Counted from the first letter of the stretch, positions 1-8,850 are shown. The stretch: DNA of 64,000 bases from Porticoccus sp. W117 (GCF_030341905.1 NZ_JATAAF010000003.1:62001-126000), one strand, 5' to 3'. Notes: a model not told the origin generated them from the letters alone. Made by a program: numbers and translations.

Positions 1-1
1 C

Positions 2-232
2 TATTACCTGATGGTGCTGTTGCTGCTGGCTTCTGGCCTGGAATTTGTTACCGCCTGGTCGGCCACTGCCGCTTGCCTCAATAACCTGGGGCCAGGGCTC
101 GGTGAAGTAGCGGTGCATTACGGCGATATCAACAGTTTTGCCAAGTGGGTACTGTGTGGCGGCATGCTGCTGGGGCGCTTGGAAATCTTTACCTTGATTG
201 TCATGTGCCTGCCGACGTTCTGGCGGAAATAA
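2..232 (+). CDS. trkH: TrkH-family potassium uptake protein, C-terminal fragment
   Basis: The reading frame is already open at the left edge, so only the last 76 or so residues of a membrane protein are present. They contain the pattern typical of the last pore repeat of TrkH/TrkI potassium channels: AWSATAACLNNLGPGLGEV, followed by AKWVLCGGMLLGRLEIFTL and a short basic C-terminus. In the family, TrkH is the channel subunit and works with the cytoplasmic NAD-binding TrkA protein. The start, earlier membrane segments and operon partners lie outside the window. The family call rests on strong motif resemblance. TrkH versus its paralogue TrkI cannot be decided from this fragment. Confidence 0.85.
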   Translation, partial: YYLMVLLLLASGLEFVTAWSATAACLNNLGPGLGEVAVHYGDINSFAKWVLCGGMLLGRLEIFTLIVMCLPTFWRK

Positions 233-238
233 ATGCCC

Positions 239-280
239 CGTCATTGCGAACCCCGCAGGAGCGCGGCAATCCAGTGGCTT
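239..280. repeat. REP-like intergenic repeat (TCATTGCGA ... GCGGCAATCC type), partial copy
   Basis: A copy of the GTCATTGCGA...GCGGCAATCC sequence also found at 31666-31760, 34431-34527 and, in part, at 50694-50721. It directly follows the trkH stop codon. The rest of the gap to position 510 holds a short hairpin (GGCCAGC at 366-372 with GCTGGCC at 379-385) and no supportable gene. Confidence 0.6.
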
Positions 281-510
281 CGATTTTTGCCAGGCGTAAG
301 CCGGGTTTTTGCTGCTGTCACACGCCACTTTCTTTAATTATGAGGGGCCATCCCTGGGGGCTCGAGGCCAGCTTCCATGCTGGCCACGGTCACAGCAGCA
401 AGTATCCGACTTATGCTCTTCAAATTAAGGCGTAACGGTTGGGGGAGTGCATGTGAGGAACTTTTACCCACTCCACCAGCCGAAAACCTACTATCAAACA
501 GGAGTGCCTT

Positions 511-987
511 ATGAGCAGCGATCAACCGCGCCCGCCGCTACCACCTTTTACAAGAGAAACCGCCATGCAAAAAGTACGTATGGCGGAAGATGGCTGGAAC
601 AACCGCGACCCGGAAAAGGTAGCGTTGGCTTACACCGCCGACAGTCAGTGGCGCAATCGCGCGGAATTTCCCAAAGGCCGGGAGCAGATTATCGAATTCC
701 TCAAACGCAAGTGGGCCAAAGAACAGGAGTACCGCCTGATAAAAGAATTGTGGGCCTTTGAGGGCAATCGCATCGCGGTGCGTTTTGCCTACGAGTGGCA
801 CGATGATGCGGGCAACTGGTATCGTTCCTACGGCAACGAAAACTGGGAGTTTGATGAAAATGGTTTAATGGCAAAGCGTTATGCCAGTATTAATGATTTG
901 CCCATTGATAAAGATGACCGAAAATTTCATTGGCCCCAGGGCAGGCGCCCGGATGATCATCCGGGGTTGAGCGAACTGGGGTTGTAA
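511..987 (+). CDS. DUF1348 / SnoaL-like NTF2-fold protein
   Basis: A 158-residue soluble protein preceded by AGGAG at about 500. The length and sequence match the DUF1348 branch of the NTF2/SnoaL fold: [22 protein letters not shown] near the N-terminus, [13 protein letters not shown] in the middle, and a W/Y/F-rich core ([19 protein letters not shown]). Proteins of this fold are small cone-shaped hydrolases, isomerases or ligand binders. DUF1348 members have no established reaction. There is no signal peptide, so it is probably cytoplasmic. It stands alone between trkH and a MITE-like element, and context gives no substrate. Confidence 0.8.
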   Translation: MSSDQPRPPLPPFTRETAMQKVRMAEDGWNNRDPEKVALAYTADSQWRNRAEFPKGREQIIEFLKRKWAKEQEYRLIKELWAFEGNRIAVRFAYEWHDDAGNWYRSYGNENWEFDENGLMAKRYASINDLPIDKDDRKFHWPQGRRPDDHPGLSELGL

Positions 988-989
988 GC

Positions 990-1259
990 TAGGGGGTGTT
1001 AACAACTAATTGGTCACTACTGTTGCCTCTGAAAAGGCGCCTATCTAGGCGCAAGGAGAGTAGTTTGGTCATTTCAAATGAGCGACGAGCAACAACGAGG
1101 GGCGCCTTTTCAGGGGCAACCCGAAGGGCTGGGCTCCTTTTTCGCCCCAGCGGCGTTATCGGTCGCTTATGTAGAATAACTACACTGCACTCCCTCTGCC
1201 TTGCTGGAGCAAAAAATGAACTCCAGCAGTAGCGATCAATTAGTTGTTAACACCCCCTA
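990..1259. mobile_element. MITE-like element with about 31-bp terminal inverted repeats and a TA target duplication
   Basis: The left end (991-1021, starting AGGGGGTGTTAACAACTAAT) and right end (1228-1258, ending ATTAGTTGTTAACACCCCCT) are inverted copies matching at 29 of 31 positions. The outermost 22 bp are perfect. Taking the ends as GGGGG/CCCCC, the element is flanked by TA at 990-991 and 1258-1259, which is the target duplication of IS630/Tc1-mariner transposons. A second inverted repeat lies inside (1022-1041 against 1101-1120, 19 of 20 matching), and a small hairpin at 1203-1227 (GCTGGAG...CTCCAGC). No transposase frame is present. Assigning it to IS630 rests only on the TA and the size. 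Confidence 0.8.
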
Positions 1260-1284
1260 ACCCTGCAAAACCGTCGGAGGGTAA

Positions 1285-1719
1285 ATGCAACTCACGCCAT
1301 TTCATATAGCTGTTCAGGTGCGCGATATTGCCGAAGCGCGGGATTTCTATGGGGTAAAAATGGGGCTGGCGGAGGGGCGTAGCTGTGATAGCTGGATTGA
1401 CTTCAATATGTTCGGCCATCAGTTTGTTACTCACCTGAACCCGGCCATTGGCAAAACAGGTTGTGTGCCTAACGTGTCGAATGGCGTAGATGGCCACGGG
1501 GTGCCAGTGCCCCACTGCGGAGTCATTATGCCGTTTGACCATTGGCAGGATTTTGCCCGCAGAGTTGAGGGTTTTATCGATAAGTTTATTGTTGAACCCT
1601 ATATTCGCTTTGAGGGCCAGCCCGGTGAGCAGGGCACCCTATTTTTTCTCGATCCATCCGGCAACGCCCTGGAGTTCAAAGGCTTTAAAGATATCGAATC
1701 CGATCTGTTTGCTACATAA
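1285..1719 (+). CDS. VOC-family (glyoxalase/dioxygenase-fold) protein
   Basis: A 144-residue protein with a good ribosome site (GGAGG at about 1276) just after the MITE-like element. It begins LTPFHIAVQVRDIAEARDFY, the first beta strand and helix of a vicinal-oxygen-chelate module. It contains FGHQFVTHLNP in the middle and ends with FFLDPSGNALEFKGF, in which Glu is the usual last metal ligand. VOC proteins use a metal to rearrange or cleave small molecules (glyoxalase I, ring-cleavage dioxygenases, resistance proteins). The substrate cannot be read from the sequence. The next gene starts 8 bp downstream and is probably cotranscribed. Confidence 0.82.
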   Translation: MQLTPFHIAVQVRDIAEARDFYGVKMGLAEGRSCDSWIDFNMFGHQFVTHLNPAIGKTGCVPNVSNGVDGHGVPVPHCGVIMPFDHWQDFARRVEGFIDKFIVEPYIRFEGQPGEQGTLFFLDPSGNALEFKGFKDIESDLFAT

Positions 1720-1726
1720 TGGCTGA

Positions 1727-2665
1727 ATGAATCAGCTGCTTATCCTTTCAAATGACGCTGACGAATACGCGGAAAAACTGCGCTGCAGAAATCTTCCTGA
1801 CCTGGAAATTTTCACTGCCAGTCACAGCGATCAAGCACAGCAATTCGCCAGCCACGCAAATATTATTCTGGGCACACCAGCGTTAATTGCCCCTCTTCTC
1901 CACCGTGCGCCAAACCTTCAATGGGTGCAATCTTCATTTGCCGGGGTCGAGCCATTTTGCGCGCCCGAGCTGCGCAGGGATTACCTGCTGACAGGCGTAA
2001 AGGGAATTTTCGGCCCGTTGATGAGCGAGTATGTTTTTGCCTACATACTGGCGTTTGAACGCAACCTGTTTGCCACTCGAAAAAACCAGTGTGAAAAGCG
2101 CTGGCACAGTATTCCCTATCGTTCGCTGGGTTCACTGACTATCGGCATTTGCGGGCTTGGTTCCATCGGTCAGCACATTGCGAAAACGGCGGCACATTTC
2201 AACATGACGGTGTTGGGGCTAAGTCGTTCTGCAAAACAGATTGTTGGTGTAGAAAAAGTGTTTCCGCCAGAGGTGATTTGCGATTTGTCTCAGCAGGTGG
2301 ATTACCTGGTTTCTGCGCTGCCCAATACCTCAGAAACCCAGGGTATTATCAACGATGAGGTATTTAAGGCTCTCGGCCCTTCAGCTGTATTTATAAATGT
2401 GGGGCGCGGGGCGACGGTGGATGAACCTGCATTGATCGACGCGCTTCACAGAAAAGTCATTCGTGGTGCGGTTTTGGATGTATTCCAAACCGAACCCCTG
2501 CCGCAAGACAATCCGCTCTGGTGCCTGGATAGTGCATTTGTTACTCCCCATAATTCGGCAGTTACTTTTCCCGCGGACATAACCGAACTGTTTTTCGAAA
2601 ACTATAAACGCTTTCAGGCAGGACAGCGATTGCAGCATGTAATCGATTTTTCCAGAGAATATTAA
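1727..2665 (+). CDS. D-2-hydroxyacid dehydrogenase
   Basis: A 312-residue NAD(P)-dependent oxidoreductase that interconverts D-2-hydroxyacids and 2-ketoacids. The Rossmann motif GLGSIG is at residues 143-148. The catalytic triad of the family is in place: Arg228 in INVGRGA, Glu256 in FQTEPLP and His275 in VTPHNSA. The length is that of the short glyoxylate/hydroxypyruvate-reductase-like (GhrA) branch, without the ACT domain of SerA. It lies 8 bp after the VOC gene and 20 bp before the Nramp-like gene, suggesting one transcript. The substrate is undetermined. Confidence 0.88.
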   Translation: MNQLLILSNDADEYAEKLRCRNLPDLEIFTASHSDQAQQFASHANIILGTPALIAPLLHRAPNLQWVQSSFAGVEPFCAPELRRDYLLTGVKGIFGPLMSEYVFAYILAFERNLFATRKNQCEKRWHSIPYRSLGSLTIGICGLGSIGQHIAKTAAHFNMTVLGLSRSAKQIVGVEKVFPPEVICDLSQQVDYLVSALPNTSETQGIINDEVFKALGPSAVFINVGRGATVDEPALIDALHRKVIRGAVLDVFQTEPLPQDNPLWCLDSAFVTPHNSAVTFPADITELFFENYKRFQAGQRLQHVIDFSREY

Positions 2666-2685
2666 GAATAAAAACAAGGATTGCC

Positions 2686-3903
2686 ATGTTTAACAAACTT
2701 CGCAACCTGGGCCCCGGCGTTCTGGTGACTGCCGCCTTTATTGGGCCCGGCACCGTTGCCGCCTGTACGGTCGCAGGCGCCAGCTTTGGCTACGTACTAT
2801 TGTGGGCGCTGCTGTTCGCGACCCTGGCTACTATTATTCTGCAGGAAATGTCGGCGCGCCTTGGCACCATTACCCAAAAAGGCATGGGCGAGGTACTGCT
2901 CCACAGTCTGCAACATTCACCGCTCAAATGGCCGTTGTTTATTTTGGTGTTGCTCGCCCTGTACGCCGGTAATTCCGCTTACGAAGGCGGTAATCTGGCG
3001 GGAGCGGCGTTGGGTCTCGAAGCCATTTTTGGCAGTTCGCCGCTGGTGTTTAACAGTGCGGTGGTTGCACTGACACTGCTAGGGGGAACGCTGCTGTTGC
3101 GAGGCAGCTATCGGCAGATTGAACACGTGCTGATTGCCTTGGTGTTGCTGATGGGTATTGCCTTTATTGTCACCTTCTTTGTGGTTGGCCCGTCGTTGGC
3201 GGATATAGCCAAAGGGTTATTTTCACCGCAGATTCCAGAAGGCAGTTTGCTGGCAGTGATCGCACTGATCGGTACTACCGTAGTGCCCTACAATTTATTT
3301 CTGCATGCCTCCGCTGCCAAGGCGCGTTGGCAGGGGCAAAAAGATTTGACCGAAGCCCGCAGTGACGCGGTGATATCCATCGGCCTCGGTGGTCTGATTG
3401 CCATACTGATTGTATCCACTGCTGCTGCCAGCCTGTTTGCCAACCAGATCAGCGTTAACAGTGCCGCCGATATGGCGGTGCAGTTCGAACCGCTGTTCGG
3501 GCCTTTCTCAAAATACCTGCTGGGTATTGGCCTGTTTGCCGCTGGATTAAGCAGCACCATCACCGCGCCCCTGGCTACCGGATATGCGGTGGCAGAAATT
3601 CTGCAATTAAAAGGTGGCGCCAGTGGCAAGGGCTTCCGTGTTATTGCTATCAGTGTGTTAGTGATTGGAGCGGCTCTGGCACTTACTGGCATTAAGCCCA
3701 TTAAAATTATCCTGCTGGCGCAATTTGCCAATGGACTGTTATTACCCATTGTTGCCGGTTTCCTGCTCTACGCCATGAATCGCAAACAACTGCTGGGGGA
3801 ATACGCCAATGGTTGGCCGGCCAATACCCTGGGTATTGGGGTGGTATTGCTGACCGCTGGCTTGGGGGCAAGGATGATTGCCAAGGGGTTGGGGGTGATG
3901 TGA
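2686..3903 (+). CDS. Nramp-family metal transporter with a non-canonical metal site
   Basis: A 405-residue integral membrane protein with about 11 hydrophobic helices in the Nramp (LeuT-fold) pattern. It starts at ATG with an AAGGA site. In classical Mn/Fe Nramp proteins the metal is held by Asp and Asn of the helix-1 motif DPGN and by Met of the helix-6 motif MPH. Here helix 1 reads GPGT (residues 20-23) and helix 6 reads VPYN (200-203), so all three side-chain ligands are replaced. The surrounding scaffold is intact (PGVLVTAAFI, GNLAGAALGLE, LFLHASAAKARW). The fold assignment is firm. The transported ion is unknown and probably not that of MntH. Confidence 0.85.
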   Translation: MFNKLRNLGPGVLVTAAFIGPGTVAACTVAGASFGYVLLWALLFATLATIILQEMSARLGTITQKGMGEVLLHSLQHSPLKWPLFILVLLALYAGNSAYEGGNLAGAALGLEAIFGSSPLVFNSAVVALTLLGGTLLLRGSYRQIEHVLIALVLLMGIAFIVTFFVVGPSLADIAKGLFSPQIPEGSLLAVIALIGTTVVPYNLFLHASAAKARWQGQKDLTEARSDAVISIGLGGLIAILIVSTAAASLFANQISVNSAADMAVQFEPLFGPFSKYLLGIGLFAAGLSSTITAPLATGYAVAEILQLKGGASGKGFRVIAISVLVIGAALALTGIKPIKIILLAQFANGLLLPIVAGFLLYAMNRKQLLGEYANGWPANTLGIGVVLLTAGLGARMIAKGLGVM

Positions 3904-3935
3904 ATATGGACAATTTTATCTAGAGCAGTTTGCCT

Positions 3936-4100
3936 ATGTACCATTGGGATGATCGTGGACTAATCTTTATCGTGGCTGCCGCTATTTTGTGGGTATTGCT
4001 AAATAGGGTTGATAAAGACTACCACAAAAGAAAAAAGGATATTATCAAACGTCGATTCCAGAAAAAGTCCAAGTCAGAATCAGGCAATAGTGATTCTTAG
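3936..4100 (+). CDS. Small single-helix membrane protein, unrecognised
   Basis: An open frame of 54 codons starting at ATG 3936, with a weak AGAG ribosome site about 10 bp upstream. It encodes one hydrophobic segment (LIFIVAAAILWVLL, residues 9-22) followed by a highly basic, charged tail (KDYHKRKKDIIKRRFQKKSK). That layout suggests a small inner-membrane protein with a cytoplasmic basic tail. It begins 33 bp after the Nramp-like gene. No family recognised. The composition looks coding, but the frame is short. Confidence 0.4.
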   Translation: MYHWDDRGLIFIVAAAILWVLLNRVDKDYHKRKKDIIKRRFQKKSKSESGNSDS

Positions 4101-4366
4101 TAGTGGCTGAAAGTAGAAATTCCTCATCTTAAACTGATAAGCCTTTGTTTTTACTTGGCATAATCATGTATTAAGATTTTCCCCGCCATAACCCAAGGCG
4201 CCATCCCTGATTGAGTCAACAGTCGTCACGTGATGGCGACTATCTTTGTGCTATAACTTTTTCGTACTCACGCCCTATTGCCGGTAAAAAAACCGGGGGT
4301 AGATGCCTCCTTGGCGTGTCTAGTGTTTACACGTAGTTTATTTTTGCCCGGGAAGCGCTCACATCC
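4101..4366. other. Intergenic region upstream of the sigma-factor gene
   Basis: A 266-bp AT-rich stretch between the small membrane ORF and the ECF sigma gene. It has no convincing frame. It contains a short inverted repeat (CCGGT...ACCGG near 4280-4295) with no T run, and presumably the promoter of the sigma/FecR cassette. No clear -35/-10 pair could be assigned. Confidence 0.4.
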
Positions 4367-4951
4367 ATGTATCAGAGGACAAAGTTGGCCAAGTTCCTGT
4401 CCAAACCGTCGGAGGCAAAACAGCGCATGCTGGATCGCCTTTATGCTGACCACGGAGCGGCATTGCGCTCATTTGTTGGTTTGCGGATGGGTGGTGGTCA
4501 TAGCGATGTCGATGACGTTGTTCAGGATGTTTTCACCAAGCTGGCCCAGATGGATGATCTGAAAGGGCGCCTGCCGTCTGCGGAGCGGTCAGTAAGAGCC
4601 TACATCTTTCAGATGGCCAGCAACCACATCGTTAATATGTACCGCTATAAGCGCGTACGCCGGCAGCATCTCGAGCGGGAGCAGCCCCACGCCCTGGAAT
4701 CTTCCGGAGATGAACAGAGCCCGGAACGCATCGTATTGGCGCAAAGGGAGCTGGAGAGTATTCGTGAGACGATCGAGAAGCTGCCGCTGCCGTGCCGCCA
4801 GGCGTTTGTTCTCAACCGTTTTAAACAAAAGACTTATGTTGAGGTGGCGGAGTATATGGGTGTTTCCGTCAAGCAGGTAGAAAAGTATATGCAAAAATCG
4901 CTGATTGCGATTCGTCGAGCCGTCAAGCGGCTCAGGGAGGCAGAAAAGTGA
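4367..4951 (+). CDS. ECF RNA polymerase sigma factor, FecI-like
   Basis: A 194-residue sigma-70 family protein of ECF size. Region 2 covers roughly residues 20-95 (HSDVDDVVQDVFTKLAQMDD, then AYIFQMASNHIVNMYR, matching the core-binding and -10 recognition helices). Region 4 covers about 125-182 (LPLPCRQAFVLNRFKQKTY with the helix-turn-helix VEVAEYMGVSVKQVEKYMQ). The gene directly precedes fecR, with GTGA overlapping its stop. This is the organisation of iron-starvation-type surface signalling, in which the sigma factor is released when a TonB receptor binds its ligand. The target is most likely the receptor gene at 6120. A second in-frame ATG at 4430 would cut into the N-terminus and is less likely. 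Confidence 0.92.
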   Translation: MYQRTKLAKFLSKPSEAKQRMLDRLYADHGAALRSFVGLRMGGGHSDVDDVVQDVFTKLAQMDDLKGRLPSAERSVRAYIFQMASNHIVNMYRYKRVRRQHLEREQPHALESSGDEQSPERIVLAQRELESIRETIEKLPLPCRQAFVLNRFKQKTYVEVAEYMGVSVKQVEKYMQKSLIAIRRAVKRLREAEK

Positions 4952-6024
4952 TTGCCAGGTATGAAGAGCGCCGTGCAGCGGCGGATGCGGGCCTGCTGTT
5001 GTACGGAGCCCCCAGTGACGCTGATCTCGCCCGAATGGAAAAGGCCAAGTCAGAATCTGAAGAGTACGCCATGTACTTGCAGCAGTTCCTGGATGTGAGT
5101 GATGCATTGCAATCAGAAGAACTGCTGTTGCCGCAGTTGGATGAGGGCATCAAAGAAGACGCTCAAACCGCCCGACATGTAGGTCGCGCTGCAAAAGGTT
5201 GGCTCAAATACGCATCGGTCGCCGCTGTTCTGTTGGTAATGGTTGCGGTTCTGCAGTGGCCTGCTGGTACCGGAAGCGATGCAGATATGGCGCGCTATGT
5301 CACTCGCATAGGCGAGCAAAAATCGGTCGAGCTGAAGGATGGATCCCTGGTAACTCTCAATACGGGTACTGAGTTGATCGCCGCCATGGCCGATGATCAG
5401 CGACACATTACTCTCAATCGGGGTGAGGCTTTCTTCTCGGTGGCAGAAGATTCCTCCAGGCCCTTCACGGTAACGGTGGGTGGCCGTTCAGTCACGGTTC
5501 TCGGTACGGCATTTAATGTCAGGAAGGGCAATGACGGTTTTGTGTTGGCGGTGAGTGAGGGTCAAGTGGTTGTTCACTCTGAGTATGAACCGGTCAGTTT
5601 CAAAGCCGAGGAAATGAACCTGACTGTTGGCGAAATCGCCACAGTGAGTGGCATGCAGCAGCGGCGCTTTAAAGCTGGAATGGCGGCAGAGTTTAATGCC
5701 AGCGAACAGCAACTGATTGCCTACCGGCCGGAAGATATGAAAGACCTGACTAATTGGCAGTCGGGCGTGCTGCGCTTTGAGGGCGTGCCGCTGTCAAAGG
5801 TTGTCAAAGAACTGAATCGCTACTCCGCCAAAAAAATATTGGTTTATGATCGCGAGCTCCTCGCAATTGAAGTGTTTGCTTCAGTAAGGGTTGACGATTT
5901 ATCAGGCGCCCTGAATGTGCTGGATGCGGCCTTTCCCATTGATGTTATTCACCAATTTGATCAGATCGTGCTGGTTTCGTCGAAAGGCGACAGAGCTTCC
6001 ACAAGAAAAAATAAAAAATTGTAG
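4948..6024 (+). CDS. FecR-type anti-sigma / signal transducer
   Basis: A 358-residue inner-membrane protein starting at GTG, preceded by GGGAGG and overlapping the sigma stop by 4 bp. The N-terminal cytoplasmic part (1-85) should bind the sigma factor. A single helix (about 87-105, ASVAAVLLVMVAVLQW) crosses the membrane. The periplasmic FecR domain follows (about 112-215: EQKSVELKDGSLVTLNTGTE, ITLNRGEAFFSV, GTAFNVRK). The C-terminus (about 280-345) has the secretin/TonB short-domain-like fold expected to contact the receptor. FecR relays occupancy of the TonB receptor to the sigma factor. The order sigma-FecR-receptor supports this strongly. Confidence 0.92.
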   Translation: MIARYEERRAAADAGLLLYGAPSDADLARMEKAKSESEEYAMYLQQFLDVSDALQSEELLLPQLDEGIKEDAQTARHVGRAAKGWLKYASVAAVLLVMVAVLQWPAGTGSDADMARYVTRIGEQKSVELKDGSLVTLNTGTELIAAMADDQRHITLNRGEAFFSVAEDSSRPFTVTVGGRSVTVLGTAFNVRKGNDGFVLAVSEGQVVVHSEYEPVSFKAEEMNLTVGEIATVSGMQQRRFKAGMAAEFNASEQQLIAYRPEDMKDLTNWQSGVLRFEGVPLSKVVKELNRYSAKKILVYDRELLAIEVFASVRVDDLSGALNVLDAAFPIDVIHQFDQIVLVSSKGDRASTRKNKKL

Positions 6025-6119
6025 GGTGAAATGAAGACCTGGCTGTTTAGTGTTGGAGGCTTGGCGACATCCAGGTATTCAAAACTAACACTCAATAATT
6101 ATAGGGTAGCGCAGGACTT

Positions 6120-8780
6120 ATGAAATTCACTTCTCAGACTCACAGAAAAAAGAAGCTCGGCGCCTGTATAAGTGGTGTGCTGGCCATGCTGGTGACAGCG
6201 GGTGCCCATGCCGAAATGCGGGAAGTTGCGGTAAGCATTGACAGTAAAAGTGCCAGCAAGGCCATTCTGGATCTCGCCGAACAAACCGGCAGCAACATTG
6301 CGTTCCCACCAGAAGTGGCCAGAAAACTTGTATTTCCAAAAGTTGAGGGGCAGTACACCGTTGTTGAAGCGCTTGAGGTAATGCTTGAGGGCACAAATCT
6401 GGTGTTCAGAGTATTGTCCGACAGCTCCATTGTTGTTGAAGAAGGCAATAGTGGCGAGGTATCAACAGGAGCCGACGAAGAGGCAGAGGAAGAAATTGTT
6501 ATTTTCGGTGAGCGCATCGTCACCCGAAACCGCACCGATAATATAGAACCAACACTGTCTTACGATTCCGGCTATTTTGAACGCTTCGAGCCACTTACCT
6601 TGAACGACATGCTCAAACGTGTGCCCGGTGTATTTTTTAACCGCTTGTTTAATTTGCCTTCAAACCCCCAGGCTTCATCAAACGCAGTTCCAGACAACAC
6701 TTTGCCAAGGTTCCGAAATTTGGACGAAGAGTTTTCACAGATTCTGATCAACGGCCGTCGCATCGCCGGTATCGATTTTGGTAGTGGCCAGAGCTTTTTG
6801 GCCAATATTCCCGCTGAGTCTGTGGATGAAATTCAGGTTATTCGCAGCCCTTCGGCAGATATCGACAGTTCTGGTGTAGGCCTGACTCTGAATGTGATCC
6901 TTAAAGATGGCTTTAGCTTAAACAACAGAACCTGGCGTTTGGGTGCGATTTCTTACGATGGTGAATTGAAGGGACTTGGTTCTGTCAATATCGCAGGCAC
7001 TAACAATTTGTTTAACTACAATCTCAGTGCAACTTACCAGGACAGACTCAGGGGCGGTACTGTCAATGATTTTACGGAATCAAATGATGATGATCTGGGC
7101 ATTACATCATTTACCGACAGCGTGACAAACTCTGAAGAGCTGAGTAAAGATAAAAACCTGCTTGCAAGTATTGACTTTGCTGTTAGCGAGAATTCTATCT
7201 TAAAAATTGACGGTAGATACTTTTTGACGGATGAACGTTCCTTTGCAGATGAAAGAGGAAGCAACTTAGACGGCGATGGTGAATTTGAGAGTTTTATAGG
7301 GAATACAAGCGCTTCTGATAGATCGTCAAAAAACACCGCTTTGACCCTTACATATCTTTATGAGGGTACTGATTTTACTTGGGAATCTGTCGCCGGCATT
7401 GATGAAACCGACTTTACCAACTCAAACAATTCCACCACATTAAGCTTTATTAGTGGTGAATCCTATACGGACAGCATTGATAACGTAAACGGCGAGGGCC
7501 GCGATATACTGTTTAATAACCATTTCTCCTGGGACTTAAGTGATGCTCAGCAGCTGAGATTTGGCGCTGATATCAGCAAAATATCCCAAGATGCCTTTAA
7601 TGCCACCCAGTTCTTTGCTGACCCAGCTGATGACGAAGATTTTGGTTTCAATTCTAACGCTCTAGACGATTCACGAGATACGGATCGAGTGGACTTCTTT
7701 GCGGTTTACGAGCTAAACCTGGCGGACAATATCAACTTGCAGCTGGGCGGCCGTTATGAAACTACAGAGTATCAAGCCAGTTCGCCAACTTCCCTGGCCA
7801 TTGACGGCGCCGTGGATTTTGATTTTGACGTTTTCAGTGATGGTGTGCCAAGAAATTTTACAGCTAAAGTAACGGGCTTTAATCCAAATGCCCACCTGAG
7901 ATGGTCGTTTGCCGAAGGGCATGATCTGCGATTCTCTGTAGCGCAAACGGTGCGTCGGCCAACTCTGGATGAACTGGATCCTCAAATTCAAATCTCATTT
8001 TTCGACAGACTTTTCCCCGATGACCCTACTGAGCCGGTTGACGTAATTTTTGGAAACGAAAATCTTGAAAATGAAGAATCCTTGGGCTTCGATATTGGTT
8101 ATGACTGGCGCTTCGAAGGTGGCAATTTAGGATTGAATGTTTACAGTCGAAAAATTGATAACGCTATCTTCGATCGGACTCAGAATGTAGATCAATTTCT
8201 GCAGATATTGACTCCTGATGAGCGCGATGAATTCCAAAGGTTTCGTACTTTTCTTTCTGAAAATGATTTCACCGATGATATCCGGGTCAGCACTTCTGCA
8301 AATACTGAGGCAGAAACTACAGCCCGGGGCGTTGAAATGGATTTAAGTGTGCCGGTCACCTTTATCAGTGATACCGCCAATTTTTACGTCAATGCCACCT
8401 ATGCCAGAAACGAAACCACCAATGAGGCTATATCACGGTCTGCAGCCATCAATATTTCCTACGATCAGGTGATTCCGTCGATAGGTTTGACCTATGGCTT
8501 TAGTATCAACAAAGTCACTAAAGTTGAGTTGCAACGTATAAACCCTGTCAACTTGGATTTTGAAAGTGAAGATGCAGATCTGGATCCGAATCTTGAAGTG
8601 TTTGTGGAAAAAACCTTCAGTGAAGACTTGCTTGCCCGCCTGACAGTTGAAAACTTGCTGGATGCGAAAGAGGATCGCGTGGATATAGATAATATTCCTG
8701 ACTTTGGCCTTAGAACGCGTTCTGTAAGTACATCCGATACTTCACCAAGAATCCTATTAACCCTGCGAGGCCAGTTTTAA
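6120..8780 (+). CDS. TonB-dependent receptor with N-terminal signalling (STN) domain
   Basis: An 886-residue outer-membrane transporter with AGGA just upstream. The signal peptide ends near AHA (residue 31). An STN domain follows (about 35-108: VAVSIDSKSASKAILDLAEQ, later YTVVEALEVMLEGTNL), which marks receptors that signal through FecR. A Glu-rich linker precedes the plug (about 140-260: LNDMLKRVPGVFFNRL, ILINGRRIAGIDFGS, ESVDEIQVIRSPSADI). The rest is a 22-strand barrel ending in Phe (LTLRGQF). The plug/barrel family is not one I can link to a substrate. It differs from typical siderophore receptors in its Asp-rich barrel loops. A T-rich hairpin terminator follows. Confidence 0.9.
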   Translation: MKFTSQTHRKKKLGACISGVLAMLVTAGAHAEMREVAVSIDSKSASKAILDLAEQTGSNIAFPPEVARKLVFPKVEGQYTVVEALEVMLEGTNLVFRVLSDSSIVVEEGNSGEVSTGADEEAEEEIVIFGERIVTRNRTDNIEPTLSYDSGYFERFEPLTLNDMLKRVPGVFFNRLFNLPSNPQASSNAVPDNTLPRFRNLDEEFSQILINGRRIAGIDFGSGQSFLANIPAESVDEIQVIRSPSADIDSSGVGLTLNVILKDGFSLNNRTWRLGAISYDGELKGLGSVNIAGTNNLFNYNLSATYQDRLRGGTVNDFTESNDDDLGITSFTDSVTNSEELSKDKNLLASIDFAVSENSILKIDGRYFLTDERSFADERGSNLDGDGEFESFIGNTSASDRSSKNTALTLTYLYEGTDFTWESVAGIDETDFTNSNNSTTLSFISGESYTDSIDNVNGEGRDILFNNHFSWDLSDAQQLRFGADISKISQDAFNATQFFADPADDEDFGFNSNALDDSRDTDRVDFFAVYELNLADNINLQLGGRYETTEYQASSPTSLAIDGAVDFDFDVFSDGVPRNFTAKVTGFNPNAHLRWSFAEGHDLRFSVAQTVRRPTLDELDPQIQISFFDRLFPDDPTEPVDVIFGNENLENEESLGFDIGYDWRFEGGNLGLNVYSRKIDNAIFDRTQNVDQFLQILTPDERDEFQRFRTFLSENDFTDDIRVSTSANTEAETTARGVEMDLSVPVTFISDTANFYVNATYARNETTNEAISRSAAINISYDQVIPSIGLTYGFSINKVTKVELQRINPVNLDFESEDADLDPNLEVFVEKTFSEDLLARLTVENLLDAKEDRVDIDNIPDFGLRTRSVSTSDTSPRILLTLRGQF

Positions 8781-8795
8781 TATTTTTTAAGTATG

Positions 8796-8837
8796 GCTCC
8801 CGATAGCTATATCGGGAGCTATTTTTTTATTTTTTTT
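8796..8837 (+). terminator. Rho-independent terminator after the TonB receptor gene
   Basis: GCTCCCGATA (8796-8805) pairs with TATCGGGAGC (8810-8819) around a GCTA loop, followed by a long T-rich run to 8837. It ends the sigma/FecR/receptor transcript, partly or fully, just before the thioredoxin gene. Confidence 0.85.
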
Positions 8838-8850
8838 GGAGGGATTTATT

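Noticed and set aside
145-435. Open frame after trkH
   Set aside because: It overlaps the trkH end and then reads through a REP-like repeat. No ribosome site and no protein-like pattern.
8781-8850. Start of the thioredoxin gene at an upstream TTG (8836)
   Set aside because: The TTG lies within the terminator T run and before the GGAGGG ribosome site. ATG 8851 has correct spacing and opens a signal peptide.
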